In this document: positions 17,443-25,062 of the stretch, in pieces
Layout of the letters: the number at the start of each line of letters is the position of its first letter
How positions within the stretch are numbered: position 1 is the first letter of the stretch
Assembly (NCBI GenBank): GCA_002689455.1
Contig: NZGE01000040.1
Span: 1 to 46,931, forward strand
Source of the DNA: Magnetococcales bacterium
GTDB lineage: Bacteria > Pseudomonadota > Alphaproteobacteria > UBA2136
Reading direction: 5' to 3'
DNA: 46,931 nucleotides
Translations under genes and position numbers: made by a program
The notes under the pieces: generated by a model
What the model was told of the DNA's origin: nothing
What the model saw: only the letters and a program-made list of their open reading frames with translations
Databases searched by the model: none

Positions 17443-18078
17443 TTGGCGTTTTTAAGTGAGAATATGTCCAAAAAAGTTTTTTTTATGGGATGGTTTCTGT
17501 CGTTGGTTTCCTTTTGTTTGGCGGCTTATTTGTATCAATCTGAACAAGATATAGGCATTCACCAATTTATGGTGAATTTTACGCCGTTTTTATATATTCA
17601 AAATATCTGGGGTTTTCTTTCATGGTTGGGGGAAGATCATGTGCAAATTTTAATTTGTGTATTTATGGGTATTTTTTACTACAAACGCCAAAATTATGCT
17701 TTAAGCCGTGTTTGGTATAGTTCTATTGTTATTTATTTATTGTCGGGTTTATGTGTTCAAATTTTGAAGCATATTATCGCAAGACCACGTCCTAAAATGT
17801 TACCAGAGTATGACTTTACATGGCTTTCTTTTGGGGCGAAATGGCACAGTATGCCGTCAGGGCACACTATGACAACTTTCGCTTGGCTTGCCTGTGTTTT
17901 ACCGTTTTATGGTCTGAAAATACGCTTATTTTTAGTGGTTATGGCATCGCTTATTGGTTTTTCACGCGTTGGCATTGGGGCGCATTATCTCAGTGACGTT
18001 TTGGTTGGTGCTGTGTTAGGGTATGTATTTGGAATGGTTCTCCGCGAGAAATTTAAATTAAGAAAAGAAATTAAGTAA
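17443..18078 (+). CDS. PAP2-family membrane phosphatase
   Basis: Six-helix integral membrane phosphatase, 211 residues from a TTG at 17443 (preceded by AAGGGG at a long spacing) or 204 from the ATG at 17464. All three PAP2 signature regions are seen: KHIIARPRPKM, MPSGHTMT and SRVGIGAHYLSDVLVG. Family members dephosphorylate lipid A (LpxE/LpxF), undecaprenyl pyrophosphate or phosphatidic acid. Position two bases before an ArnT-like transferase favours lipid A 1- or 4'-phosphate or polyprenyl carrier recycling; which one is inference. Confidence 0.9.
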   Translation: MAFLSENMSKKVFFMGWFLSLVSFCLAAYLYQSEQDIGIHQFMVNFTPFLYIQNIWGFLSWLGEDHVQILICVFMGIFYYKRQNYALSRVWYSSIVIYLLSGLCVQILKHIIARPRPKMLPEYDFTWLSFGAKWHSMPSGHTMTTFAWLACVLPFYGLKIRLFLVVMASLIGFSRVGIGAHYLSDVLVGAVLGYVFGMVLREKFKLRKEIK

Positions 18079-18079
18079 A

Positions 18080-19879
18080 ATGCCAAATAGTAAACATGTG
18101 TTAAACAACCATAAACTCAACCAGTCCTTGTCATCTATGATTTGGATTACTTTCGCTATTTTTGCAGGTTTATTCTTCTTGAATTTAAATTTAACAGGCT
18201 TGTTTGATGTGGATGAAGCTATTTTTGCCGAAGCAAGTTATGAAATGCTTGAAACAGGTGATTATGTTACCCCGCAATATAATGGTGAACCACGCTACCA
18301 TAAGCCACCGCTTATTTACTGGGTGCAGTCTATTTCGATGGATTTATTAGGTAAAACACCTTTGGCAGCCCGTTTACCTTCGGCTGTTTTTGCTTTTTTA
18401 ACTGTTTTTGGTTTTTATGCTTTTATTTCGGGCATGACAGGTAATAAACGTCTGGCCATTACAGCGAGCATTATTTTAGGTGCGAACCTTTCATTTTTAG
18501 TTATTTCGCAAGCGTCTACGGCTGATATGGCATTAAACTTTTTTGTGGTGATGGCCACTATGGGGTTAATTGCGAATTTATACGCCAAACAACGTTCTAA
18601 AGTTGCGCCTTTATTTGTCGGTGTTGTTTTAGGGTTGGCAATGCTTGCTAAAGGGCCTGTGAGTTTGGTTGTTCCGGCTTTTGTTGTTGGCTTAGCTGTT
18701 TTGTTTAAGCCAAACTTCATTTATAACTTGAAGTGCGTTAACCCATTTTATGTGTTGCTTGCCATGCTTATTACCTTGGTGCCTTGGGTTCAATTTGTTA
18801 TTGACGCTAAAGGGTTCGACTTCTTCCATGAATTTATTGTTGTGCATAACATTGAACGCTTTACAAAAGGTATGGGGAACACGCAAAGTTCATCACACTT
18901 TTATTATGTGTTTGTTTTGATGATTGGCTTTTTCCCTTGGGTTCTTTTATTGCCGAATGCTATTCGCACGGCTGTAAGTGGGTTTAAACGTAGGCTTGCA
19001 TCAGAAGATGTTGAAAAGGCTTTGCCAGCCCTTGGTTTTTTATGGTTTGTGGTTATTTTTGTATTGTTTAGTTTTTCTGCGACGAAGCTTCCTCATTACA
19101 TTTTGCCTTCTTATGCGGGTGCGGCTTTGATGATTGCTTACCGTCTTGAGAAAATGTGGGATAAACCACTGCGTTCTTATTCTTGGGTTTGGGCATTGCC
19201 GATTGTTGTATTGTTTTCTGTTGTGTTCTTGTTGTTTAAATATGTGCCAGATATTGCCCTTGGTCGTATTGACCAACTGCCAAGCCTTTTGCAGTCATTA
19301 ATGCATTATTTACAAAACAGTCACGGCATTGAGATTAAAGACGTGGAAGCGCAAACGAAATTTGTGCTTGAGCAAGACGTTCACATTTCGTCACTTACAT
19401 TTGCTTTGGGCGTGCTTACACTTATTGGTGTGCCACTTGGTTTATTTTATATTTACGCAAGAAACCGTGCTGGTGTGATTATTTTAATGGCTGTGAACTT
19501 TATGGTTTTACTTTTGGTTGCTGTAAGCGTTGTGCCTGTGGTTTATAAGTTTATTCAGCAACCACTGGCGAACATTGGTACAGAAATTAAACAAGAGTTT
19601 AACACAGAAAAAGATAAGCTTTATTTTGTGGCAATTCATCAGCCGTCTGTACGTTTTGTTTCGGGTGTGCCATTTAAAAACTTAAATGCCCCAAAGGAGC
19701 TTTTAAATGAAGTGATGCCAGAAGAAGATGCAACGCTTTGGTTTGTATTTAAACAAGAAAAATTAGATGCTATGCAGGAAATTGCACCGAAGTATGCCTG
19801 TCAAACATCTTGTGAAGGCGGTTATTGTTTGGTAAAAATGACCATGGATAATATGCGCCGTCATTTACAGCAACGTTAA
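18080..19879 (+). CDS. ArnT-like GT39 polyprenyl-phosphate glycosyltransferase
   Basis: 599 residues with about 11-13 membrane segments. The N-terminal catalytic loop is recognisable: LFDVDEAIFAEASYEML and YHKPPLIYW, matching the DE-containing motif of ArnT/GT39 enzymes. These transfer a sugar from an undecaprenyl-phosphate carrier to lipid A or another envelope acceptor on the periplasmic face. The C-terminal soluble part has cysteines (CQTSCEGGYC) of unknown role. It sits between PAP2 and an ArnC-like enzyme that would make the carrier-linked sugar. The identity of the sugar is not readable. Confidence 0.9.
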   Translation: MPNSKHVLNNHKLNQSLSSMIWITFAIFAGLFFLNLNLTGLFDVDEAIFAEASYEMLETGDYVTPQYNGEPRYHKPPLIYWVQSISMDLLGKTPLAARLPSAVFAFLTVFGFYAFISGMTGNKRLAITASIILGANLSFLVISQASTADMALNFFVVMATMGLIANLYAKQRSKVAPLFVGVVLGLAMLAKGPVSLVVPAFVVGLAVLFKPNFIYNLKCVNPFYVLLAMLITLVPWVQFVIDAKGFDFFHEFIVVHNIERFTKGMGNTQSSSHFYYVFVLMIGFFPWVLLLPNAIRTAVSGFKRRLASEDVEKALPALGFLWFVVIFVLFSFSATKLPHYILPSYAGAALMIAYRLEKMWDKPLRSYSWVWALPIVVLFSVVFLLFKYVPDIALGRIDQLPSLLQSLMHYLQNSHGIEIKDVEAQTKFVLEQDVHISSLTFALGVLTLIGVPLGLFYIYARNRAGVIILMAVNFMVLLLVAVSVVPVVYKFIQQPLANIGTEIKQEFNTEKDKLYFVAIHQPSVRFVSGVPFKNLNAPKELLNEVMPEEDATLWFVFKQEKLDAMQEIAPKYACQTSCEGGYCLVKMTMDNMRRHLQQR

Positions 19880-19893
19880 GGATTTGTTATTTT

Positions 19894-20988
19894 ATGAGTA
19901 AAGATATTTCAATCATCGTTCCAATTTATAATGAAGAGGAAAGCCTGCCCCACCTACTTGAACGTGTTTCAGAGGTGATGCGTGCCACAAAGTATAAGTG
20001 GGAAATTATTTGTGTGGACGATGGTTCATCGGACGACAGTGCACAAATTATGGAAGACTTAAAAGCGGATTACCCTGAATTAAAGCCGCTTTACCAACGC
20101 CGTAATTACGGACAAACAGCGGCGATGCAAGCTGGATTCGACCATGCCGAAGGCGATGTTTTTGTGACCATGGATGGTGATTTGCAAAATGACCCTGCCG
20201 ATATTCCAATGATGATGGATGTTCTTAAAAAAGAAAATGCCGATATTGTTTCAGGTTGGCGCCGTAAACGTAAAGACGATGACTTCCGTAACTTCTTGTC
20301 ACGTACAGCCAATAAGCTTGTTTCAAAAATGACAGAGGTTGACCTGCACGACACAGGCTGTTCTTTAAAGGCTTACCGTAAAGAAGTGATGGAGAATATG
20401 CGCATTTATGGTGAACTGCACCGTTTTATTCCAGCTGTGGTTTCGCAGTTTGGTGCAAAGGTTGTTGAGGTGGAAGTAACGCACCATGCACGCGCGTTTG
20501 GTACTTCTAAATACGGCAATATTGGTCGTATGTTCCGTGTTGTTTTAGACCTGATTCTACTGAAGTTCCTACTGCGTTACATTAACCGCCCAATGCATGC
20601 TTTTGGTATGACAGGTATGGCTTGTTTAGTGCCTGGTGGCTTGTTAATGTCTTACTTGTTTTTAATTAAGCTTTTTGGTGGTGATATTGGTCACCGACCG
20701 CTTCTGTTCTTATCTGTTATGCTTATTTTAATGGGTGTTCAACTTATTGGTATGGGTGTGCTGGGTGAATTGCTTGTGCGTATTTACCACGAACCAGAAG
20801 GACGTAGACAATATATTTTACGTGCAGGCCCACGCTTGCGTAAGCTTCCAAAATCTGACGGTGAAAAGTTAGATGAAAAATCAAGCCCAGATGAAAAGCT
20901 GAAGAAAAAAGCAGCGCCTAAAAAGGCTGCGGCTTCAAAAACGGCTAAAAAATCCACCGCAAAAAAAACGACAGCTAAAAAGTTGTAA
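19894..20988 (+). CDS. ArnC/DPM1-like GT2 glycosyltransferase with Lys/Ala-rich tail
   Basis: 364 residues. Seen: the GT2 domain (ISIIVPIYNEEESLP, CVDDGSSDDS, MDGDLQNDP, the acceptor-site region HDTGCSLKAYRKE), two C-terminal membrane helices (about 240-310) and a tail of about 50 residues dominated by Lys and Ala. This architecture transfers a sugar from a nucleotide donor to undecaprenyl phosphate on the cytoplasmic side, feeding the GT39 enzyme encoded 14 bases upstream. The basic tail resembles histone H1-like repeats and is not part of the usual fold. A strong terminator follows. Confidence 0.92.
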   Translation: MSKDISIIVPIYNEEESLPHLLERVSEVMRATKYKWEIICVDDGSSDDSAQIMEDLKADYPELKPLYQRRNYGQTAAMQAGFDHAEGDVFVTMDGDLQNDPADIPMMMDVLKKENADIVSGWRRKRKDDDFRNFLSRTANKLVSKMTEVDLHDTGCSLKAYRKEVMENMRIYGELHRFIPAVVSQFGAKVVEVEVTHHARAFGTSKYGNIGRMFRVVLDLILLKFLLRYINRPMHAFGMTGMACLVPGGLLMSYLFLIKLFGGDIGHRPLLFLSVMLILMGVQLIGMGVLGELLVRIYHEPEGRRQYILRAGPRLRKLPKSDGEKLDEKSSPDEKLKKKAAPKKAAASKTAKKSTAKKTTAKKL

Positions 20989-21000
20989 GCTGAACAAAAT

Positions 21001-21030
21001 AAAAAAGCCCGCATCTGCGGGCTTTTTTTT
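21001..21030. terminator. Bidirectional intrinsic terminator
   Basis: GCCCGC and GCGGGC pair over an ATCT loop, with six A before and eight T after. It ends the glycosyltransferase operon on the plus strand and, read from the other side, the convergent membrane-protein gene that stops at 21035. Confidence 0.9.
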
Positions 21031-21034
21031 ATCG

Positions 21035-21445
21035 TTAAGGGTAGTTAATTTCTTTGGTTTTGCTTTTGTGTTTTTTGTAGGTTAATCCTAAAGCAATTCT
21101 TACAGGTATAAGAATGCTGTACAAGGCAATAAACCGCCACAAGGGGTCGTGTATCATGTGCACTGTAATGCCAATAAAGCTTATAATAAGTGCAAACATA
21201 ACGGTGGCGTTGTTGAAGTTGCTTCCATAAATTTTTTCATAGCAGTAAGTGCATTTCAACATTAAAACGCCTACAAAACCAGCGCTGACAGAGCGTATGA
21301 TCCAAAGGCCTGTGTTCATATCTGAAGCATGTAAAAAATAAGAAGCAAAAAGGGTTATGATAGCCCAAATTCGCAGATTTGTGATGCTTAGGTGAAACAC
21401 AGGATTAAAGGCAGGGTTGTCGTCCGACCATATGTTTTTTAACAT
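21035..21445 (-). CDS. Four-helix membrane protein of unknown function (tandem copy B)
   Basis: 136 residues with about four membrane segments and a basic C-terminus (KKHKSKTKE). The N-terminus reads WSDDNPAFNPVFHLS, which resembles SADDYNPAIHMT in the gene just upstream; both proteins have the same length and helix pattern, so they may be diverged duplicates. The two genes are eight bases apart and co-directional. I do not recognise the family. Confidence 0.75.
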   Translation of the reverse strand: MLKNIWSDDNPAFNPVFHLSITNLRIWAIITLFASYFLHASDMNTGLWIIRSVSAGFVGVLMLKCTYCYEKIYGSNFNNATVMFALIISFIGITVHMIHDPLWRFIALYSILIPVRIALGLTYKKHKSKTKEINYP

Positions 21446-21453
21446 ACAGGCTC

Positions 21454-21864
21454 CTATTGCTCAGGTGTGGAATTTTTCATGGCTTTAAATTTTCGGTAGT
21501 AAAAATAAGTGAATACTGCAAGTGCGGTCAATTCACAAAATGTGCTGTCCATAAAGAGTGATGTGATAGTTAGTGCGATCAGGTAGGGCACCGTGGTTAG
21601 GGCTGTTGTTAAAAGTGCATCCTTTCCGTGTATCAACCGTCCAATATATCCTGATTTGGTTACAATATATGCCACGATAATAGCTTCTGTCGTTGCATAC
21701 CAAAATGTTTGCTCACTCAACCCTGTGAGTTGAAAGATGGTTTGGAAGATTGCCATCGCTAATAAATAAAATGGAAAGATTTTCGTTTCTTTATCTGTCA
21801 TGTGAATGGCAGGGTTGTAATCATCGGCTGATGGTTCTTTAAATAAAATTTTTGCAATGTTCAT
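21454..21864 (-). CDS. Four-helix membrane protein of unknown function (tandem copy A)
   Basis: 136 residues with about four membrane segments after a cytoplasmic-looking N-terminus containing SADDYNPAIHM. AAGGAA precedes the ATG at correct spacing but lies within the small palindrome TTCCTTTAAGGAA. It is followed after eight bases by a same-length membrane protein with a similar N-terminal motif. No family is recognised. An inverted repeat at 21889-21928 lies in its leader or promoter. Confidence 0.75.
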   Translation of the reverse strand: MNIAKILFKEPSADDYNPAIHMTDKETKIFPFYLLAMAIFQTIFQLTGLSEQTFWYATTEAIIVAYIVTKSGYIGRLIHGKDALLTTALTTVPYLIALTITSLFMDSTFCELTALAVFTYFYYRKFKAMKNSTPEQ

Positions 21865-22272
21865 AAAATTTCCTTAAAGGAAGGGAAAAGTAAAGGTGGG
21901 TTTTCAGGTTTATAAATATACCTTTACTGTATACATTTCAAGCATTGTTTGTGTTTATTTAAAAATCGCATGATGCGCGCTGGACATTTAAGAAGTGGTA
22001 ATTGCAAAAAAGCGAAAGGAAAAAAGACTGTTTTACGCTATTTGCCTTCGCTTTCTCAATTTTTCATATAAATTTCATTTGTTTGCATGTTGCTTTCCGT
22101 TTAATGCGCATGTTGTTTCGCCTTTTTTCCTGACAGTAAGGTGTGGTGTTTATGCGAAAAAGAAGCCTTGGGGTTGCCAAGGCTTTAAAACATTTGAAAC
22201 TTTTTGAGGGAAGCTTCATTCAACTTCAAGCGAATTAAAGGTTTCACTTCTACCCGTTATTTCTCCCCGTGT
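21865..22272. other. 408-base intergenic region
   Basis: It holds the leader of the membrane-protein pair, including a perfect 9-bp inverted repeat AGTAAAGGT (21889-21897) / ACCTTTACT (21920-21928), and the minus-strand terminator of the small gene at 22273. A 70-codon plus-strand frame at 21995-22207 has no supporting ribosome-binding site and runs through the terminator hairpin; I do not call it a gene. Nothing else is seen. Confidence 0.6.
22156..22190 (-). terminator. Intrinsic terminator, minus strand
   Basis: AAGCCTTGG (22163-22171) pairs with CCAAGGCTT (22177-22185) around a five-base loop; on the minus strand it is followed by C and five T. It would end the small gene that stops at 22273, about 90 bases away. 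Confidence 0.6.
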
Positions 22273-22476
22273 TTATAACGCCTCCTTCATTTCTTGCCTT
22301 TTCTGCACTATTCGGTCCGTAAATTTCCCAGTTGCTTTTGGTGTTGGTTCAACTTGTCTTTGCTGTGCCGAGGGTTGCTCGATCATTTCAAAGTCATCCG
22401 TTGTAATAACGCCTAAATCATCTAGTCCATATATAAGGAACGCGCCTAAAACTAAAGTTGTACAAAGCTTAAGCAT
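22273..22476 (-). CDS. Small single-pass membrane protein, unknown
   Basis: 67 residues: an N-terminal hydrophobic segment (LCTTLVLGAFLIYGL), then an acidic stretch and a basic, Gln-rich tail (VQKRQEMKEAL). GAAAGGGA sits about eight bases before the ATG, which is the main support for translation, together with a downstream terminator. It could be an anchored or secreted small protein. No homologue is recognised. Confidence 0.55.
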   Translation of the reverse strand: MLKLCTTLVLGAFLIYGLDDLGVITTDDFEMIEQPSAQQRQVEPTPKATGKFTDRIVQKRQEMKEAL

Positions 22477-22836
22477 AGGTTCCCTTTCTATTGTTATTTT
22501 TGTTTTGTAGGTTTTTTTGCACTTTTGTTCTTCTTTTTAATTAAGGAATCACATCCTACATTTCTTTATAGGTATCCATAAAATATAAAAACTGACAATT
22601 TTGACGTGCATTAAAAAATGATGTCAATAATTTAAAATATCATATAAAAGTCTTTGATTTGCATCGTTTTTGCAAAAAATAAATTTTTCTTGAAAAAGGT
22701 GTGGACAATTTACGTGACATCATGTAAAAAACGCCATTGACGGGATAAATCTCGCTTTTGTTTTATGGTATTTTTACTGTTTAAGGCAAATAAATAGAGT
22801 AAATTGTTGAATTAGATATAGAACAGGTAAATTAAA
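22477..22836. promoter_or_regulatory. rplU upstream regulatory region with related palindromes
   Basis: No gene is seen in this 360-base AT-rich divergent gap. TTTACGTGACATCATGTAAA at 22709-22728 is a 20-base palindrome with 16 matching positions. ATGATGTCA at 22618-22626 is the exact reverse complement of TGACATCAT at 22715-22723, and TTGACGTGCAT at 22601 lies just before the first copy. A TTGACG -35-like box at 22737-22742 follows the second site, but no convincing -10 is present at standard spacing. The pattern suggests a regulator with two sites or a structured leader. Confidence 0.4.
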
Positions 22837-23223
22837 ATGTACGCAGTATTAAAATGCGGTGGTAAGCAGATTAAAGTTTCAAAGGGCGACACAGTTCTTG
22901 TTGAAAAGCTTGCTGGCGAAACAGGTGAAAAAGTAACTTTAGATAACGTTCTTTTGTTGGCTGATGGCGAAAAACTTACAGTTGGTACTCCAGTTGTTGA
23001 AGGTGCTACAGTAACAGCTTCAATCGTTGAACAAATTCGCGATAAGAAAGTTATTATCTTTAAGAAGAAGCGTCGTCAAGGTTACAAGCGCAAGAAGGGT
23101 CACCGTCAGTACCTAACTGTTCTTAAAGTTGAAGAGATTTCTGCAAAAGGTGGTAAAGTAGCACCTGCTAAAGCAGAAGAAAAGAAACCAGCAGCTAAGA
23201 AAACAGCTGCAAAAAAAGCGTAA
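22837..23223 (+). CDS. rplU: Ribosomal protein L21
   Basis: Large-subunit ribosomal protein binding 23S rRNA. 128 residues: the L21 core (MYAVLKCGGKQIKVSKGD to about residue 103, including KKKRRQGYKRKKGHRQ) plus a tail of about 25 residues rich in Lys/Ala/Pro. Such tails occur in other alphaproteobacterial L21 proteins. It is followed by rpmA after 35 bases, the standard pair. Confidence 0.98.
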   Translation: MYAVLKCGGKQIKVSKGDTVLVEKLAGETGEKVTLDNVLLLADGEKLTVGTPVVEGATVTASIVEQIRDKKVIIFKKKRRQGYKRKKGHRQYLTVLKVEEISAKGGKVAPAKAEEKKPAAKKTAAKKA

Positions 23224-23258
23224 GCTTTTACAAGTAAGAGAGTAGAGGAGACTAAGAT

Positions 23259-23516
23259 ATGGCTCATAAAAAAGCAGGTGGTAGTTCATCAAACGGTCGT
23301 GATTCCGAAGGCCGCCGTCTAGGCGTTAAGAAGTTCGGTGGTGAAGCAGTTGTTTCTGGTAACATCATTGTTCGTCAACGCGGTACTAAATGGCACCCAG
23401 GTAAAAACGTTGGTATGGGTAAAGATCATACACTGTTTGCACTAACAGGTGGTGAAGTTAAGTTTTACACTGGCTTTAAAAACCGCACATACGTTTCTGT
23501 AGACGCTTCTGCATAA
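23259..23516 (+). CDS. rpmA: Ribosomal protein L27
   Basis: 85 residues, full-length L27. The N-terminus begins directly as [16 protein letters not shown], so no cleavable extension is present. The N-terminal tail reaches the peptidyl-transferase centre in known ribosomes. A good ribosome-binding sequence (AGAGGAGA) precedes the ATG. An intrinsic terminator follows within 25 bases, closing the rplU-rpmA unit. Confidence 0.98.
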   Translation: MAHKKAGGSSSNGRDSEGRRLGVKKFGGEAVVSGNIIVRQRGTKWHPGKNVGMGKDHTLFALTGGEVKFYTGFKNRTYVSVDASA

Positions 23517-23536
23517 ACAATTTCTGTTCTAATTTT

Positions 23537-23565
23537 AAAAGAGGGTGCTTTAAGCGCCCTTTTTT
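23537..23565 (+). terminator. Intrinsic terminator after rpmA
   Basis: GGGTGCT and AGCGCCC form a 7-bp stem with one G-U pair and a three-base loop, flanked by A before and six T after. Confidence 0.85.
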
Positions 23566-23566
23566 G

Positions 23567-23594
23567 TTGATTTTGTGAGTGTTTACTGTATGTT
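23567..23594 (+). promoter_or_regulatory. Possible promoter for small membrane gene and Qng1-like gene
   Basis: TTGATT, a 16-base spacer and TATGTT lie directly after the rpmA terminator. A start near 23601 fits translation from 23648 and not from the earlier in-frame ATG at 23579. Confidence 0.4.
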
Positions 23595-23647
23595 ATGGGT
23601 TAACTGTAATCTTTAACGTTTCTTCTCCTTTTTTGCGAGGTAATCTT

Positions 23648-23926
23648 ATGATTAAATTGTTTGAGCGTTCTTGTGAGGATATTGTTCATGAGCCTTTTAA
23701 TGGTTCTTGGAAGTGCATGATATTGGCTGGAATGCTTATCTTTTTATTAGGCTTTTTAGGTTTTGTCCTTCTTAAAACCTTGGTTATGGTTTTGGGTGGT
23801 CAATGGTCTTTTTCCTATTTGTTGGCATTAGCTATAAATGCAGTCTCTATTGTTGTTTATTATTATTTGATAGTACTTTGGGCGTGGGCTTATCGTAAAG
23901 CTGGTATTGCTTATAGTCGCCCTTAG
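23648..23926 (+). CDS. Small two-helix membrane protein, unknown
   Basis: 92 residues from the ATG at 23648, chosen because GCGAGGTAA precedes it and the frame upstream overlaps a probable promoter. Two membrane segments (about 27-50 and 58-80) between a short charged N-terminus (IKLFERSCEDIVHEPF) and a basic end (AYRKAGIAYSRP). It precedes the queuosine-salvage homologue by 84 bases with no terminator between, so they may share a transcript; whether it has any part in nucleoside handling is unknown. Confidence 0.7.
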   Translation: MIKLFERSCEDIVHEPFNGSWKCMILAGMLIFLLGFLGFVLLKTLVMVLGGQWSFSYLLALAINAVSIVVYYYLIVLWAWAYRKAGIAYSRP

Positions 23927-24010
23927 TGTTTTATTTTTATCTTTGTAGGTTTAATTAGGTTTTAACTCTGTATGACTTAAATTTATCTTTTAAAAAGAGA
24001 GGTATTCAAA

Positions 24011-24958
24011 ATGAATTACCGTGAAAAATTTATTGCGCGTTGCGTGAAATTAACTCTAAATCAAACTTTGGTTAAAATTAACTCTGATAAGATTCTTGAA
24101 GTTGCTTCAAATATTGCGGTAACGCAGGAAGAGGCGAGCTGGGACTTTTATCTACCTGAAGATCTGCAAGTATCTGCTGGTTGTGATGATGGGTTGATTC
24201 AAAAAGTTTGTTATTACTTTTTGGTTATGATTTCACTGCAGTTTTGCTTTTGGGCTAAAGATGATAGCGGTACATTGCAGCATTGGCATTACCAGGGAAA
24301 TCCCAAGTTAAAGGGGTCTGCGGGTTTGGCCCAGTTGATGATTCATCAATACAATCATGGTAAATTTCCAGGTTTGCACCTAAATGCAGACGAAACCTTT
24401 CATCATTACACGGCCTTGTTTTCTGTTGTTGGCATTCCAGCAGCTGATGAGCGTGTAAAAATTTTGGTTTCATTGGCTGGGTTTGATGATTTTAAATCTG
24501 AAATTTATCCACGTTTTTTGAAGGATCGGGTTTGGAGCTTAAATACTGCTATGCTTCTTTCAAATATATATGAAAGTGCTTACCTTGATCCGTTCTTTAA
24601 AAAGGTTCAGCTGTTTTTGGGTACTGTTGCAAGTAATTTGCGTGCGCGTGGGTTGGATGTTCAGTCTGACTTTACAGCTTATGCTGATTACCGTTTACCG
24701 CAAGTGCTGCGGCAATTAGGTGTTTTGGAGTACGATGCCAAGCTTGCGAATTTAATTGATAATCAAAATTTGTTTGCCTCTGGTAGCGAGCAAGAAGAGA
24801 TTTTACGTGCTTCAACTGTTCTGGCTTGCGAGCTTTTGGCTGAAAATGCGGGTGTACGTACAACCGATGTGGATTGTTACTTGTTTTTAAAAACGCGTGA
24901 TGAAAGTTTTATGCAAGGTATCCAGCCTTTTCACTTGGTTAAAACAACTCATTATTAA
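24011..24958 (+). CDS. Queuosine-salvage nucleosidase homologue (Qng1/DUF2419)
   Basis: 315 residues. Family hallmarks visible: LQFCFW at 76-81, the WHYQGNPKLKGSAGL region, FKKVQLFLGTV (matching the KRAQILV-like helix), ADYRLPQVLRQLG with the conserved Asp at residue 226, and EEILRASTVLACELL near the end. In characterised members this fold hydrolyses queuosine 5'-monophosphate to free the base queuine for tRNA-guanine transglycosylase. The family is best known from eukaryotes with scattered bacterial members. A clear ribosome-binding site (AGAGAGG) precedes the ATG. Family assignment is by motif recall; no alignment was run. No other queuosine gene is in the window. Confidence 0.75.
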   Translation: MNYREKFIARCVKLTLNQTLVKINSDKILEVASNIAVTQEEASWDFYLPEDLQVSAGCDDGLIQKVCYYFLVMISLQFCFWAKDDSGTLQHWHYQGNPKLKGSAGLAQLMIHQYNHGKFPGLHLNADETFHHYTALFSVVGIPAADERVKILVSLAGFDDFKSEIYPRFLKDRVWSLNTAMLLSNIYESAYLDPFFKKVQLFLGTVASNLRARGLDVQSDFTAYADYRLPQVLRQLGVLEYDAKLANLIDNQNLFASGSEQEEILRASTVLACELLAENAGVRTTDVDCYLFLKTRDESFMQGIQPFHLVKTTHY

Positions 24959-24966
24959 CGAAATAC

Positions 24967-24991
24967 AAACACCCTTTGCGGGGTGTTTTTT
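24967..24991 (+). terminator. Intrinsic terminator after Qng1-like gene
   Basis: AAACACCC (24967-24974) pairs with GGGTGTTT (24981-24988) over a six-base loop and is followed by further T. Confidence 0.8.
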
Positions 24992-25062
24992 CTTGAATGT
25001 ATACATGTTTTGGGTTATACCATAACCTCTAATGAATGAATTTAAATTAAGGTGCGCAGTCC

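Noticed and set aside
21995-22207. 70-codon plus-strand frame in the 21.9-22.3 kb gap
   Set aside because: No ribosome-binding site, unusual composition, and it runs through a terminator hairpin.
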